Positions 46,317 to 56,720 of a stretch of DNA of 64,000 nt are shown in pieces (position 1 is the first letter of the stretch; every line of letters begins with the position of its first letter). The notes below the pieces were generated by a model, which worked only from the letters and a program-made list of their open reading frames with translations, was not told where the DNA came from and ran no database searches. The stretch covers positions 7,101,533 through 7,165,532 of the forward strand of contig NC_085139.1 of the NCBI RefSeq assembly GCF_024139115.2, written 5' to 3'. The translations under genes were made by a program, and so were the position numbers. Source of the stretch: Armigeres subalbatus (Eukaryota; Arthropoda; Insecta; Diptera; Culicidae).

Positions 46317-47282
46317 TACCCCGGGGCAAGTGGGACCTAAAAAAACGCTAGTTCAGCAAAATCGCTAAAGCATATTTAGAAAACAGGGTATTTCAGTACA
46401 TTAACCACGGATACATCATTATATGCTTCCGTTGTTGAAGTGTAGACGTGTTGTAAGCCATTTATTCAGTTACAAAAATATTGGTAGTGACTTAAATAAA
46501 TTTACCTTCAAACGGGGCAAGTGGGACCTATTCTGTTCTATACTGTAAAACAAAACTAATTTGAAAAATGTAGATATAATGCTCATGTAGTAGTATTTCA
46601 GATGATGGATGGAGGTTTATTGCTTGTCAGACTTTTGTTTTTGGCAAAAGAAAGGGATTACAATGTGAGCAGATATAAAAAAAAACAAGACAACAGCCGG
46701 TTTACCGTTTAATTGTCTGTTGTCTGGCTTTACATTAGCTTACTTTCTTACCAAATGTGTTAGATGGAAGAGATAAGCAAATCTTTGTTCACTTTTTGAA
46801 TGAATGTTTCTCTGTTTAACACAAATTATTAAATAAATTAGAACCTCAAAAGGAACGTTTTTATTCAGGCGGTGTTGTAAATTTGAAATAGAACGTAATG
46901 GCCAATTTATGTCTTAAGCACTTTATTTATCTTAAAATCTGTTAATCTGATGCGAAGTTTAAAAATAACAAAACACAAGATAAAACCTGTTGATCTATTG
47001 TAGAATAAGTAGATTGTTTGCACTGTAAACGGAAAATTTTGCATAGTTATAACCATTGCTCTTTTCCATGATGGAGATAATTTTCGGAAAGTATATTACA
47101 CATTTGGTAAATCAACTGACAACTACTTCTTAACAACTAAACCAACTATATCAACTGCATTTGATTCAGATCCATATGATATATGAGTGTCGGAGTTATT
47201 TTTCACTAGACAACAACCTAAAAACAGGTAAAATGGCTTTATCAAAAATGTTGTTCAGATATGTCCCACTTGCCCCATGTAT
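46317..47282. mobile_element. Element with GGGGCAAGTGGGAC inverted ends
   Basis: The left end taccccggggcaagtgggac and the right end gtcccacttgccccatgta are inverted repeats (14 exact bp, ggggcaagtgggac). A third, direct copy of the word lies inside at 46515-46530. The interior is AT-rich with no transposase. It abuts foldback element 3 at 47342. Confidence 0.7.
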
Positions 47283-47508
47283 GTTAAAAATCAAGGGAAA
47301 GTGAAAATTGCAGATTTTGGCTTTAATCAAAACTTTTAAATCGTTTTTGGACTCTACGACACTACCCATAATTCCATTACCCATAATGCCATTACCCCGA
47401 AGGCCACTACCCCGAACGCCACAACCCCGAATGAGTCACTACCCCGAATGCCATTACCCATAATGGGACACTACCCCGAATGAGCCAGTACCCTGAATTA
47501 GTCATTAT

Positions 47509-47700
47509 TTAGTACGAGACACTGAAGACACACATTAGACACATTAGAGTACGAGACACTGAAGACGGCCTTACTGTTGAGGTCGAAATACGTATCTGTC
47601 AAGATACAATTAAGTGGTGGAATTCAATGGGATTGTACAAACTCGTCTTATGACAAGTGAAGACATTCCACTAAAAAGCTCAAAATAATTTTCTTAACAT
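47509..47700 (+). mobile_element. Penelope-like terminal fragment, copy 3
   Basis: Forward copy of the repeat also at 18090 and 29449: 'gagtacgagacactgaagac', 'gtggtggaattcaatgggat', 'aaactcgtcttatgacaagt', 'ttccactaaaaagctcaaaa'. The leading word 'agtacgagacactgaagac' is present twice (47511 and 47549), a short tandem start. Confidence 0.6.
47555..47600 (+). ncRNA. Hammerhead ribozyme-like motif
   Basis: GACA (47555-47558), CTGAAGA, C, stem II GGCCTT/GAGGTC, GAAA (47585-47588), ATACGTATC with expected cleavage after C47596, TGTC. Stem I is a perfect 4 bp. Same sequence as the copy at 18187-18142. Confidence 0.5.
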
Positions 47701-48039
47701 TATTTAAAGTTTATACTTCATTTCAATAAAAAAATGTTACTCAATAAAAGTTTATTCATAATTCTTATGAATGAACAATAATTGGAACTGAAACTGTTGC
47801 AATGCAGTATGGAACTATTCTTACTCCGTAAGATCCCGTTCCACTTCGTATGGCACTCTTCAAGATTCCTGAATGGCAGGGGGAGATTATGCAGCACGTT
47901 TTCATGCACAATGCAGAGAGTTGAATGTAATTGCGGTCCACGTCAGCATGGCTACTAGGGCAACAAGGTAGAAGTTGTTCCTTGGTCGCTGTAGTAAAAG
48001 CAACGGATTCTGGATGAAGCGTGGTCTAAATCTCAAAAT

Positions 48040-48345
48040 CGACGAGGGGGTGAATGGGTGAGTAAGAGTGAGTGAGTGATTAAGTGAGTGAGTAAGAGTG
48101 AGTGTGTGAGTGAGCGAGTAAGATTTAGTGAGCGAGCGAGTAAGAGTAAACGAGTAAGAGTGAGCGAGAAAGAGAAAGCGAATGATTCAGAGTAAATGAG
48201 TGAGTAAAAGTGGATGAGTGAGTAAGAGTGGTTAAGTGAGTTAGAGTGGGTGAATGAATGAGAGAGGGTGAATAGGTAATAATTAGTGAGACAGAGGAAG
48301 TGAGTGAGTAAGGGCGTTTGTGTATGAGAGTTAGAGAAAGGGTGA
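48040..48345. repeat. GAGT-type microsatellite
   Basis: About 300 bp of 'gtgagtgagtaagagtgagt' variants. The 88-residue minus-strand frame (Ser/Thr/Leu/His-rich) is a by-product. Confidence 0.9.
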
Positions 48346-48364
48346 TCTTGTTTGTCTTCGGGAA

Positions 48365-48773
48365 GTTGCGTTGACTTAAAGAAGGCATCATCTCGTTTCG
48401 CCTTCTATCAAGCAGACGTTACTTTTAAAGAGGTAGTATTTCCTCTGTGTGCCTTATCGAGGTATAAGCACGTTCATTAAAAGGAGGTATCATCTCATCT
48501 GTCTGCCTTATACCGGGCAAACCCTGCTATTTAAAGAAGGCATCATCTCCTCTGTCTGCCTTATACCGGGCAAACGCGTCCATTTAAAGAAGGCATCATC
48601 TCCTCTGTCTGCCTTATACTGGGCAAACGCGTCCATTTAAAGAAGGCATCATCTCCTCTGTATGCCTTATACCGGGCAAACACGCCCATTTAAAGAAGGC
48701 ATCATCTCCCCTGTCTATCTTATACCGGGCAAACCCGTCCATTTTAAGAAGGCATCATCTCCTCTGTCTGCCT
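48365..48773. repeat. 53-bp satellite in foldback element 3, left block
   Basis: About seven units with 'gccttataccgggcaaacgc' and 'atttaaagaaggcatcatct', the reverse complement of the satellite at 39052-39830. It is interrupted by the hAT-like MITE at 48774-49179 and resumes at 49180-49320. Confidence 0.9.
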
Positions 48774-49179
48774 CAGGGAATCAATTTTTCTTGGATGCGC
48801 ATGCGAAACAAGCGACAAAAGAGAACCAACGACAAAGCTTTGTTTTTGTCGGAGATATTAATGACAAAGATCCGCAATTTTTTGTCAGCAACAAAAAAGA
48901 AGAACATTTTGTTGCTATCTTTTCATCCCATTATTTTGGATTATCCCTACAGCAAATCTCGATTTTAAGCTATCATAGTTTCTGCTTTTATGGAAATATT
49001 CGAGAATTCTCGAGAGAATTCGTATTCTCGAAAATATCAGAGCCTGCAACCCAAATGATTTTTGTCATATTGTGTTTGGGTTCTGACAAAGGCTTGTTGC
49101 GAGGTGCGTTTGTCAGCAACAAACTCTGTTGACGACAAAGGGTATATTGTTAGGCGTAGCTCGAATATTGATTCTTCTG
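48774..49179. mobile_element. hAT-type MITE with perfect 8-bp target duplication
   Basis: Ends CAGGGAATCAAT and, inverted, CAGAAGAATCAAT. The 8-bp gtctgcct is directly repeated at 48766-48773 and 49180-49187, and joining the flanks restores the satellite unit exactly. GACAAAG and 'gtcagcaacaaa' words recur subterminally. The 406-bp element cannot encode a transposase. Confidence 0.85.
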
Positions 49180-49325
49180 GTCTGCCTTATACCGGGCAAA
49201 CGCGTTCATTAAAAGAAGGCATAATTTCCTCTGTACGCCCTATACCGGGCAAACACGTCCATTTTTAAAGAAGGCATCATCTCCTCTGTTCGTCTTATAC
49301 CGGGAAAACGCGTTCTGTTGGAAAA
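49180..49325. repeat. 53-bp satellite in foldback element 3, right block
   Basis: About two and a half further units of the satellite ('ccttataccgggcaaacgcg', 'taaagaaggcatcatctcct'). Confidence 0.85.
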
Positions 49326-49417
49326 AAGGATCTCTTACTCCATTTCGTAGAATAGTACTTTTCCAGGTCATAATGACAGGAATGACAATTAAAGCTCATT
49401 AGAAGAAAAATCAAAAC

Positions 49418-49572
49418 TTGCTTAACTTTTCAAAAGCACCTAAGTAACATTTTTTCATGAATTGATTTGAATAGCGCAATCAACAGAACAACATGAATGC
49501 TGTTGATTGCAGTATTCAAATTAATTCATGAAAAAAATGTTACTTAGGTCCTTTTGAAAGGTTAAGCGAGAA
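49418..49572. mobile_element. Palindromic MITE, copy 2
   Basis: Same family as 2143-2306: 'cttaactttt.aaaag.acct', 'aagtaacattttttcatgaa', 'ttgaatagcgcaatcaacag', mirrored around about 49495. Nested inside foldback element 3. Confidence 0.75.
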
Positions 49573-50029
49573 AACTGTTGGTTAAAAACTGGCGATTCAT
49601 CGATATCTGTTGGTCTTAAACATATAATAATAGAATACAATAGATTTTAAATCTTTTCGGGGTAATGCATTTCGGGGTAGTGTCCCATTCGGGGTAATGA
49701 CTTTCGGGTACTGTCCCATTCGGGGTAGTGGCCTTCGGGGTAATGGCATTCGGGGTACTGGGATTCGGGGTACTGGGGTGGAGCCTCGTTTTTGATGTCA
49801 CATAATTATTTAATTGCTCAAAATATTCACTTTCCACATCAATGATGAATTTGGGAACGACTATTTTGTTGGTAATCCTTTGAATTAAAATAAAAGTGAT
49901 AGATTTTGCCGGTAGTTTAAAGTCATGATTAAACAATACCATTAGTATGGTGCCGCAAATGGTTTTGATTTCATTTTTTTTGTGTCAGGCGAATTCGTTG
50001 ATAATTCTGCTTCATCTTTCTAGAACATT

Positions 50030-51670
50030 GTTACCATTAAAAACGTTTTCATATAAATTTCTAGATTTCTTCAAGAACTCATTAGGAAATTACTTCCGAA
50101 ATTCTTGCCAGAATTCTTCTGGGATTTTTTACGGCAATTCCTTCAAAAATCCAGACAGTAGTTAAACAAAATCCTGGTTAGAATCCGGAATTAAGACTTC
50201 ATGCCAAATATAAAAACCCAAAAATATCGGAATTGCAGTCGAGCCATCATTATATTTCTTCGGATATTCTCAAGAATTCCTTGAGAGTTTATTCTTCGGA
50301 AAATTCAGTATTAATTTGAGTAATATTTCATAAATTTATCCAAAAGTTCGATCGGAAAATCCTTCAGACATTTTTCATAGAAAATACCCCCAGGAATTAA
50401 TTCGGTTAGTCTTTCAGAAAATCTTTCAGACATACTTTCAAAAATTCGGAATTTCCTCCATTGATTCATTACAAAATTCCTCAAGGATTTTTTTCGAAAA
50501 CTATTCGCAAATAAATCAAGTAATACCTTCAGAAGTTCCTTAAATGATTCTTTCGAAAATTCCTTCCAAGCTTTATCCAAGAATTCATTTAGAAACTCTT
50601 TCGGAATTTCCTTCAGGAATTCCTTTATCGATGCTTTCAGAAATTCTTCCAGATATTCCATTTCCTCGGCTCCCGTAATATCGCCGGAATTCCCTTTATG
50701 AATTTGTGAACGAATTCCAAAAGAAATTTACGTAATTCGTTGTAGATTCCTCCGAGAATTTCTTCGAAATTCCCTTCTAGGATTCTTTCGACAAATTCTC
50801 AGGAAATTACTTCGGAGATAGATCCAGACATTATTTTGGAAATGCATCAAGATATTTGTTCAAAAATTCCTACAACCTTACCTTAAAACCTTAAAAAATA
50901 CTTAAGGAATATTTGCGTCTTGAGAATTTCTTCGTAAATTAATTCCGATAGTTTTCGAAAATTCCTTAGGAAATTTCTCTAGAGGTTCATTCGAAATTCC
51001 TTTAACTAAATGTTTTAAGAATTTCTTTGGTAATTCATTTATAAATTCCATTAAAAAATCCTTTTTTTAGTAGGAATTTTGGTAGGAATTCTTCCAGTAT
51101 TTTTTTTTTAAATCCTTTCGGAACTCTACGAAGAAATTTATGGAATTACTTCAGAATTGCTTCAGAACTTCATCCAGAAAGTATTTCGCTTTTTTTTTAA
51201 TTTCTTGAAATATTCCTTCAGAAATTAAATTATTTATTCTTCGAGACTTTCGGATATTCCTTAAAGACTTCTTTTGGGAATCACTTAGGAAGTTCATTCA
51301 AAAAATTCTTTTAGGAATCATTTGGAAATTACCTTAAGAGCTCGTTCGGGAATTTTATCGGGAAATTCCTTTGAAATTTCCGTTGGAAACTCTTCCAAAA
51401 ATTCCTAATCATTCCTATTTCATTCTTTTATAAAATTCCAGATAGATTCTCCCAACAAAATTTCCGAAATAATACCTGCAGGAATTTCTAAATAAACTTC
51501 GTATGATTCTACTTAATGGATCTGAAAGATTTCCTGGAGAAATTTTCTAAGGAATTTCCAGAACTCTGGCGAAAAATAGTCAAAAAAAAATCCACAGGAA
51601 AATTTAAAAGAATTCTAGAAAGAATTCTCTTTAAAGACTGGAAGAATTCAAGAAATATTTTCCAGATAAA
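50030..51670. repeat. Degenerate GAATTC-type repeat tract, long
   Basis: Dense 'ttcctttaggaattcattcg'-like words with a ~25-35 bp period over 1.6 kb, on both strands. Frames of up to 116 residues (minus 50311-50661, repeating 'KEFLKEIPKEFLNEF') are repeat by-products. Confidence 0.75.
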
Positions 51671-52080
51671 TACTCCGCAAAGCTGCATTTTCTGTTTACA
51701 TTCTGTAGTCAAAAGAAGTGTGCAATGATACGACAAGCCATAGCAGCAACGCTTGCACAATGAACGTAGTTTACTATCTGCCGCAATACTTTGTATGCTT
51801 TCAGAAGTATGGCTGAATATGCCTCACAATTTTTCAAGTAATTTTGATTGTGAAAAGCACAATCGTACACTTGCCTATCATGCGAGCTGCCGGATCAAGC
51901 CAAACATTGCATAATAGCCTGTGATAATGGCGGCAAATGGTTTCTCGAACATGAAATTCACGGATGCGAGCTTAAGATTCATTCCACCATAGATAGGTCT
52001 CGTCCTAATGTTCCGCCGATGGATAGAATCACACGATTTTCAGCTAGGAAGTGCGGGGATACAAAGATACTAAGTGTTAT
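51671..52080. other. Unassigned DNA upstream of the BEL/Pao relic
   Basis: No LTR could be recognised here. The part 51870-52070 is GC-balanced and may be 5' untranslated or gag sequence of the BEL/Pao relic. Confidence 0.35.
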
Positions 52081-52082
52081 AT

Positions 52083-55000
52083 CAAGTGAACGATCTGTCC
52101 TTGAAGACTAATTCAAGGTTATGGACTAATAACAACTGATGGAAGTCGAGATTCAACAGCGAGAAGTCTATGAAATCGGAAAAACGCAGAACGTAGAACT
52201 TTGTTGGAAGCGGAGAGAAAACTGCGAGAACTGCAATTGACGAAGGACAAGGATAAGAAAGCAATGTCTGAACCACCGATACAGAACAGAGTAGTAATGC
52301 GACTCAACTCGACTGCAGAAGTCTTCGAGCGTACACCCAAAGTTTGGCGATCTGTCCCTTAAACCACAACCTTTCCAAGCTGGTGAAAGTGTTTCATCCC
52401 CCTGTCGATGATAGTATATTTTACCCCACAAAAGAATTACTTAGACTACCGGACGTGCGCACTGAGCATTTTCCAGAATTGGAAAGAAGGGATCAGCTCT
52501 GAACTATGATCAACAAGCCTCACGTCTCATCAGACTACAGTTACGAGTAGTCTTGTCAACACAGGCCTCAGTGCTTGTTCGGAAATTAGACTTTCTGAGA
52601 GACCATTCAACCCAGCAGATGGACTAGTGATTCCCCGCCGAACAGCTCTTCAACAGTCGAATCTCGTAACGCAACCGGAAATCAGGCAGCATCGGCTATC
52701 AAATCCATGATCAATTAGTGGAAATGTAATTGGACAACCGCAATATCAATTACAACCGTCGCAGCGTAACTCCCCGTGCCAGTACTAACAGCCGCCCGTC
52801 AATATTTGGAAAAGAGCCTTCGGTCTTTAGTGGAACACCCGAAGATTGAATAGTTTTTGCAAGCAGTTTTGAGCGGTCTGCTTTAGCTTGCGGCTAAACC
52901 GACGCAAAAATTTGAAAATCTCCACAGATGCTTGTTGGGTCATGCCTTAGGTGTAGTGAAGAGTTATCGTTTGCTGTCAACTAGTGTGCCCTACGTCATT
53001 CAAACTAAGCGGAGGACTTATTCAGTCGTTGATAACGGAATTTCATCGAGTTCCACAGTCAAGATAGACTGGACCTATGGAATTTAGACTGGCGGCACGA
53101 AACCTTGTGGATCATCTTTTTGGAGCACATCGATGGGAATCACCTCTTGAACCCAATGCTTCCGCTTGTTATGTCGAGAAGTTGCCTGATTTCCTTAACC
53201 TAAGCTGGGTGATGCACAAAAACCAAGACCCTGTTGCCATTTTGGCCACCTTTGGAACTTTGGCATCAATTGCAAGTGATGTCACGTCAGAAATACCCAC
53301 GTTCAGCAGAACATTACGGTACGTCTTACTAAAAGGGCTGAGAAATACACACTGTGATAAAGATAGTCAGTAGCAAGGGTAGGGTGTATAAGTATGCGGT
53401 AACGAAGGTCATCGAGCAGGAAATTGTTCGCAGTCTTAAACAATGAACATTGAAGAAAAGTGGCAAACAATTCAGAAAAAAGGTTTGTGTTCGACGTGTC
53501 TCAACAACCTTTTAAATCATGGAAAGGATGAGGCTTTACCGTTTGTTCCTTGAAACATCACACTTCGTTGAATAATTCAAATCCGGGTTGACATTCTCCC
53601 AATATTTCATATAGTCCCTTTGTATCCAAGATCGAAGAATTTCCCTTATTGCGCATCCAGTCGGTGGTCTTAGTTACAATTGGAACGTCGCTTGCTTTTA
53701 TAGACAAAGGATCATCTTTGACGCTGCTAGAAGTCGGCGTCGCCAAACAAGTCCATGGAAAGAAGGAGCCTCATATTCTTCTGTGGAAGGGAAAAGTAAG
53801 TCACGATGAATCGAAGACATGACAAATAGAAATTGGAATTGTCGGTTCGGGTAGTTCATAGTCTATACTTCCCAGCACAAACATTGCGATACAAGGACCT
53901 CTGCAATCAGTTTTCCCACTTGCGAGGGCTACCTTTAGAAAATTACGAATACACTCAACCGAAACTACTCATAGGGATTGAAAACTTGCTACTAGGTCGG
54001 GGTTATTATGGTAATTATCTTCAAGAGTGGTTCCTGTTAACTTTCATCTCGGCACGAGCAGGAGGAAGGGCACGGAGCATTATGAAAGAAACTACACATC
54101 GAATTTCTCTAGGATTTGAAACAGGTCTGATCTGGGGTGCTGTAACCAAATCCTACGTGATGTCTTCCAACTCCTAACTTCTTAAAGGACCCGATCTGAT
54201 GACTCCGATGACAGATGTATTGTGTTGTTTCTGTTAGATCTCGGTTGCAATTTGTGGAGACATACGAAAGATGTTTCAACAGATCTCCATACCGCTGCCA
54301 AATCGATCCTCTCAATATGTTTCCTAATCCTCGGATTACCCTAGGAAACCCTTCCAAAGCAATGTGATGGATGAGAAAAAAATGTTGGTCTACATGCTCA
54401 CCTAAATCTGCCCAATATATCAAGAACCGAATGAGCGAAACGATGCGATTCTGCGATTCAAGCGCGATGTTCTCCCTACAGAATTGCGAGTGAGTTAGGT
54501 CGCGCATGAGGCTTCGATGATTGAGGTTTGAACATGATTTTACCAATACTACTTGCTTCCGTCATTGGAAACCATCATGTGGATGACTACATAAACAGCT
54601 TCTTCAGAACCGTCAAGGAAGCATTGGCGTGACGAAGGAAGGCATGTTAATCATGTTGGAATTACAAAATTTCATTTCAAATTCTACGCAAGTTCCAGAA
54701 GGAATCAGAATCACAAAGTGGAAAGAGCATAGAGCCGGTGCTGATGCGAGGAGGGGTTGAATCAGATCTTGGCATGCAATTGCTGCCCAGCGATGATTCC
54801 AGAGACAAACAGACATAACATGCAGTGATGGTACAATCATTTTCAAATCTCAATCATCGAGGCCTAATGCACGACTTTACTGGCTTGCGTTTCTGCAGAA
54901 GAGCATCGCGTTTGAGTTTTTCGTGCAAAATCGTACCGTTTCGCTACTTCGCCAAAACATGATTTCGCTCCAGAAAACGTCAACACTACGACACGTATTT

Positions 55001-55900
55001 TTTGTTTGCATACGGATTCATTATCCATTGTTTCAAGAAAATAAAGTTATTTCAATCCATTCCGCAAAGAAGATCACTTGGAAATCGTGAAAAGATGCCT
55101 GGGTCATGAGTCGGGAAGGATTTGCCTCGCATTTGAACATGTTGAACAATTTCTTTGAAAATCCCCACTCAGCCACTTTACCACCACCTCACGTGCATGG
55201 TGCACGAAATGAAGTTTAGTATACAACAATTTTAACAGAAAGCGTTAGTGTGAGATGTCAAATATACAGGCTTACGATGAACGAGTCTCTGGACGTGAAA
55301 TTTGTAAACAGATGAATTTAAAACGATCATAAATGGGAATTTCATCAATGAGTGTTACGTATGATGAAACGTTCATCTTCACCTACCTACGATATGTGCT
55401 GTGGCTAACAACAACTTTGGAACATGATCGCGTCGCCATCAAACGGGAAGCCTTAACCGTAGTGATAAGCCTGTTTGAACTGTTGTCGTTAGGTTTGTTA
55501 ACATTTTCCTTCGGTACATGGCAATGTTCTCAGATTGAATTCCAAATTCCCGTCATAATACAGGCCGCTGAGGATGATCTCCCAAACAAGTGATCGGAAC
55601 CGACACCTTTGAAATGTTGGAGTGATAGAATGTTCGGTTGCAATACGCAAGGTAGCATCGGAGTCGGCCATCCAACACTTCAACTGCTTCTGGTCCATGA
55701 ACGGAAAACTATGAGTCTTCGTTACCTACCCATGGGATTGTGTTTCTGTGACCCTTCTTATCCACCGGGTAAGGAAGAATCATCGCCATCACAATTGGGC
55801 AATCAAAGCTTTGTCTAAGATGCAGATGCTTCTTCTTCTTCTTCTCCATCGGATTCATTTGGCTCGGTTTTCCGAAATCGATAGAAAACGACGGAAACAA
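52083..55900 (+). pseudogene. BEL/Pao LTR retrotransposon, decayed internal region
   Basis: Parts appear in the order expected of a BEL/Pao polyprotein, in shifting frames with stops. A charged gag start is at 52140-52250. Gag follows at 52900-53350, including 'RCLLGHALGVVKS' and the frame 53077-53372 with 'ARNLVDHLFGAH' and 'YVEKLPDFLNLSW'. Protease-like 'FIDKGSSLTLLE' (about 53695-53730) has an active-site D followed by KGSS instead of the usual D-(D/E)-GSS. The frame 53833-54177 has 'HLRGLPLENYEYTQPKLLIG' and ends near 'FETGLIW'. RT 'HHVDDYINSF' (about 54573) is a decayed YVDD box. 'KREALTVVISLFELLSLGLL' (about 55440-55500) is the post-RT segment. Integrase and LTRs were not identified. 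Non-functional. Confidence 0.85.
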
Positions 55901-56399
55901 CGCGAAGGATGGACTTGTAGAACTTACTTATTTTCCAACTCTATGGTCAGGACTGTGTGGCAGTGAAATAAAACTTGCCGTTTACTAAAGCAAATATTCA
56001 GTTGCTTCCAAACCATCGAAGTAGGCCTAACGCGAACCACAACTGATAGTTACATTATTATCAATCAAAGCAATCGGGCAATGTGTCGGCAATCACATGT
56101 AGTGAACTGTCAGTAGCATAAGGTGTTCTACGTGGCTCCCGTTTGCCAATAGCCAGATTATACTCCACAAGGACGTTGTTCGCACGGGTCTTTCAGGACT
56201 TTGGCATGCTCTTCAGAGTCATGGCAAGAATTCTTCCTTCCGAAACATGTGGATGTCATCGCTATTGTCGTACTCCGCCTTGCAGAGTTTCTACGGGATT
56301 GACACGTTATCCGATACTGTCGTCTTTTAATGGTGGTTTTTGTTTGTAAAATTTCTAGGGGCTTGTCCAGGCGAGTTAACATTTTATTAAATGTTTTCA
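55901..56399. other. Unassigned DNA, possibly the distal part of the BEL/Pao relic
   Basis: GC-balanced with short frames. An integrase domain would be expected here but no motif was recognised. Confidence 0.35.
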
Positions 56400-56720
56400 A
56401 AATTTTCTTAGAAATTTGAAGAAATAGAAATTCTTCTAGGTGACACTCTCAAAATCTCCTAATATATCGCCAAATTCCTTGGCCTGAAATTACTACAAAG
56501 ATTCCTTGAAGAATTCGTCATTCTATAAAAAAATACCTTTGAAAATTCTCCTGTTTCTCAGGGAATTAGTTTTGAAAATACTAAAATATTAATTCCCAAA
56601 TCAGGTAGGTACCTACTGGAATTCTTTTAGAGTTATCGTCAGAATTTCATCAATGAACTCCTCCATGTTTACTCTGATGAGTTCGAGGAAATCGTTTTCG
56701 ATTTTTTTTTCAATATCCTA
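56400..56720. repeat. Degenerate GAATTC-type repeat tract, short
   Basis: Words such as 'gaaattcttctaggtgacac' and 'ttccttgaagaattcgtcat' recur. This is the same family as the longer tracts. Confidence 0.5.

Larger units (their letters stand above)
47342..49794. mobile_element. Foldback element 3 with 8-bp target duplication
   Basis: The 8-bp CGTTTTTG is directly repeated at 47342-47349 and 49787-49794. The ends are GACTCTAC on the left and, inverted, GGCTCCAC on the right, followed by arrays of ~15-17 bp units based on CATTACCCCGAA (left 47364-47508; right 49655-49777, inverted). The 2.4-kb interior carries a Penelope-like fragment, a GAGT microsatellite, the 53-bp satellite (inverted relative to element 2), a hAT-like MITE and the palindromic MITE. 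No transposase was seen. Confidence 0.85.

Noticed and set aside
48040..48400. 88-residue Ser/Thr/His-rich minus frame
   Set aside because: Translation of the GAGT microsatellite.
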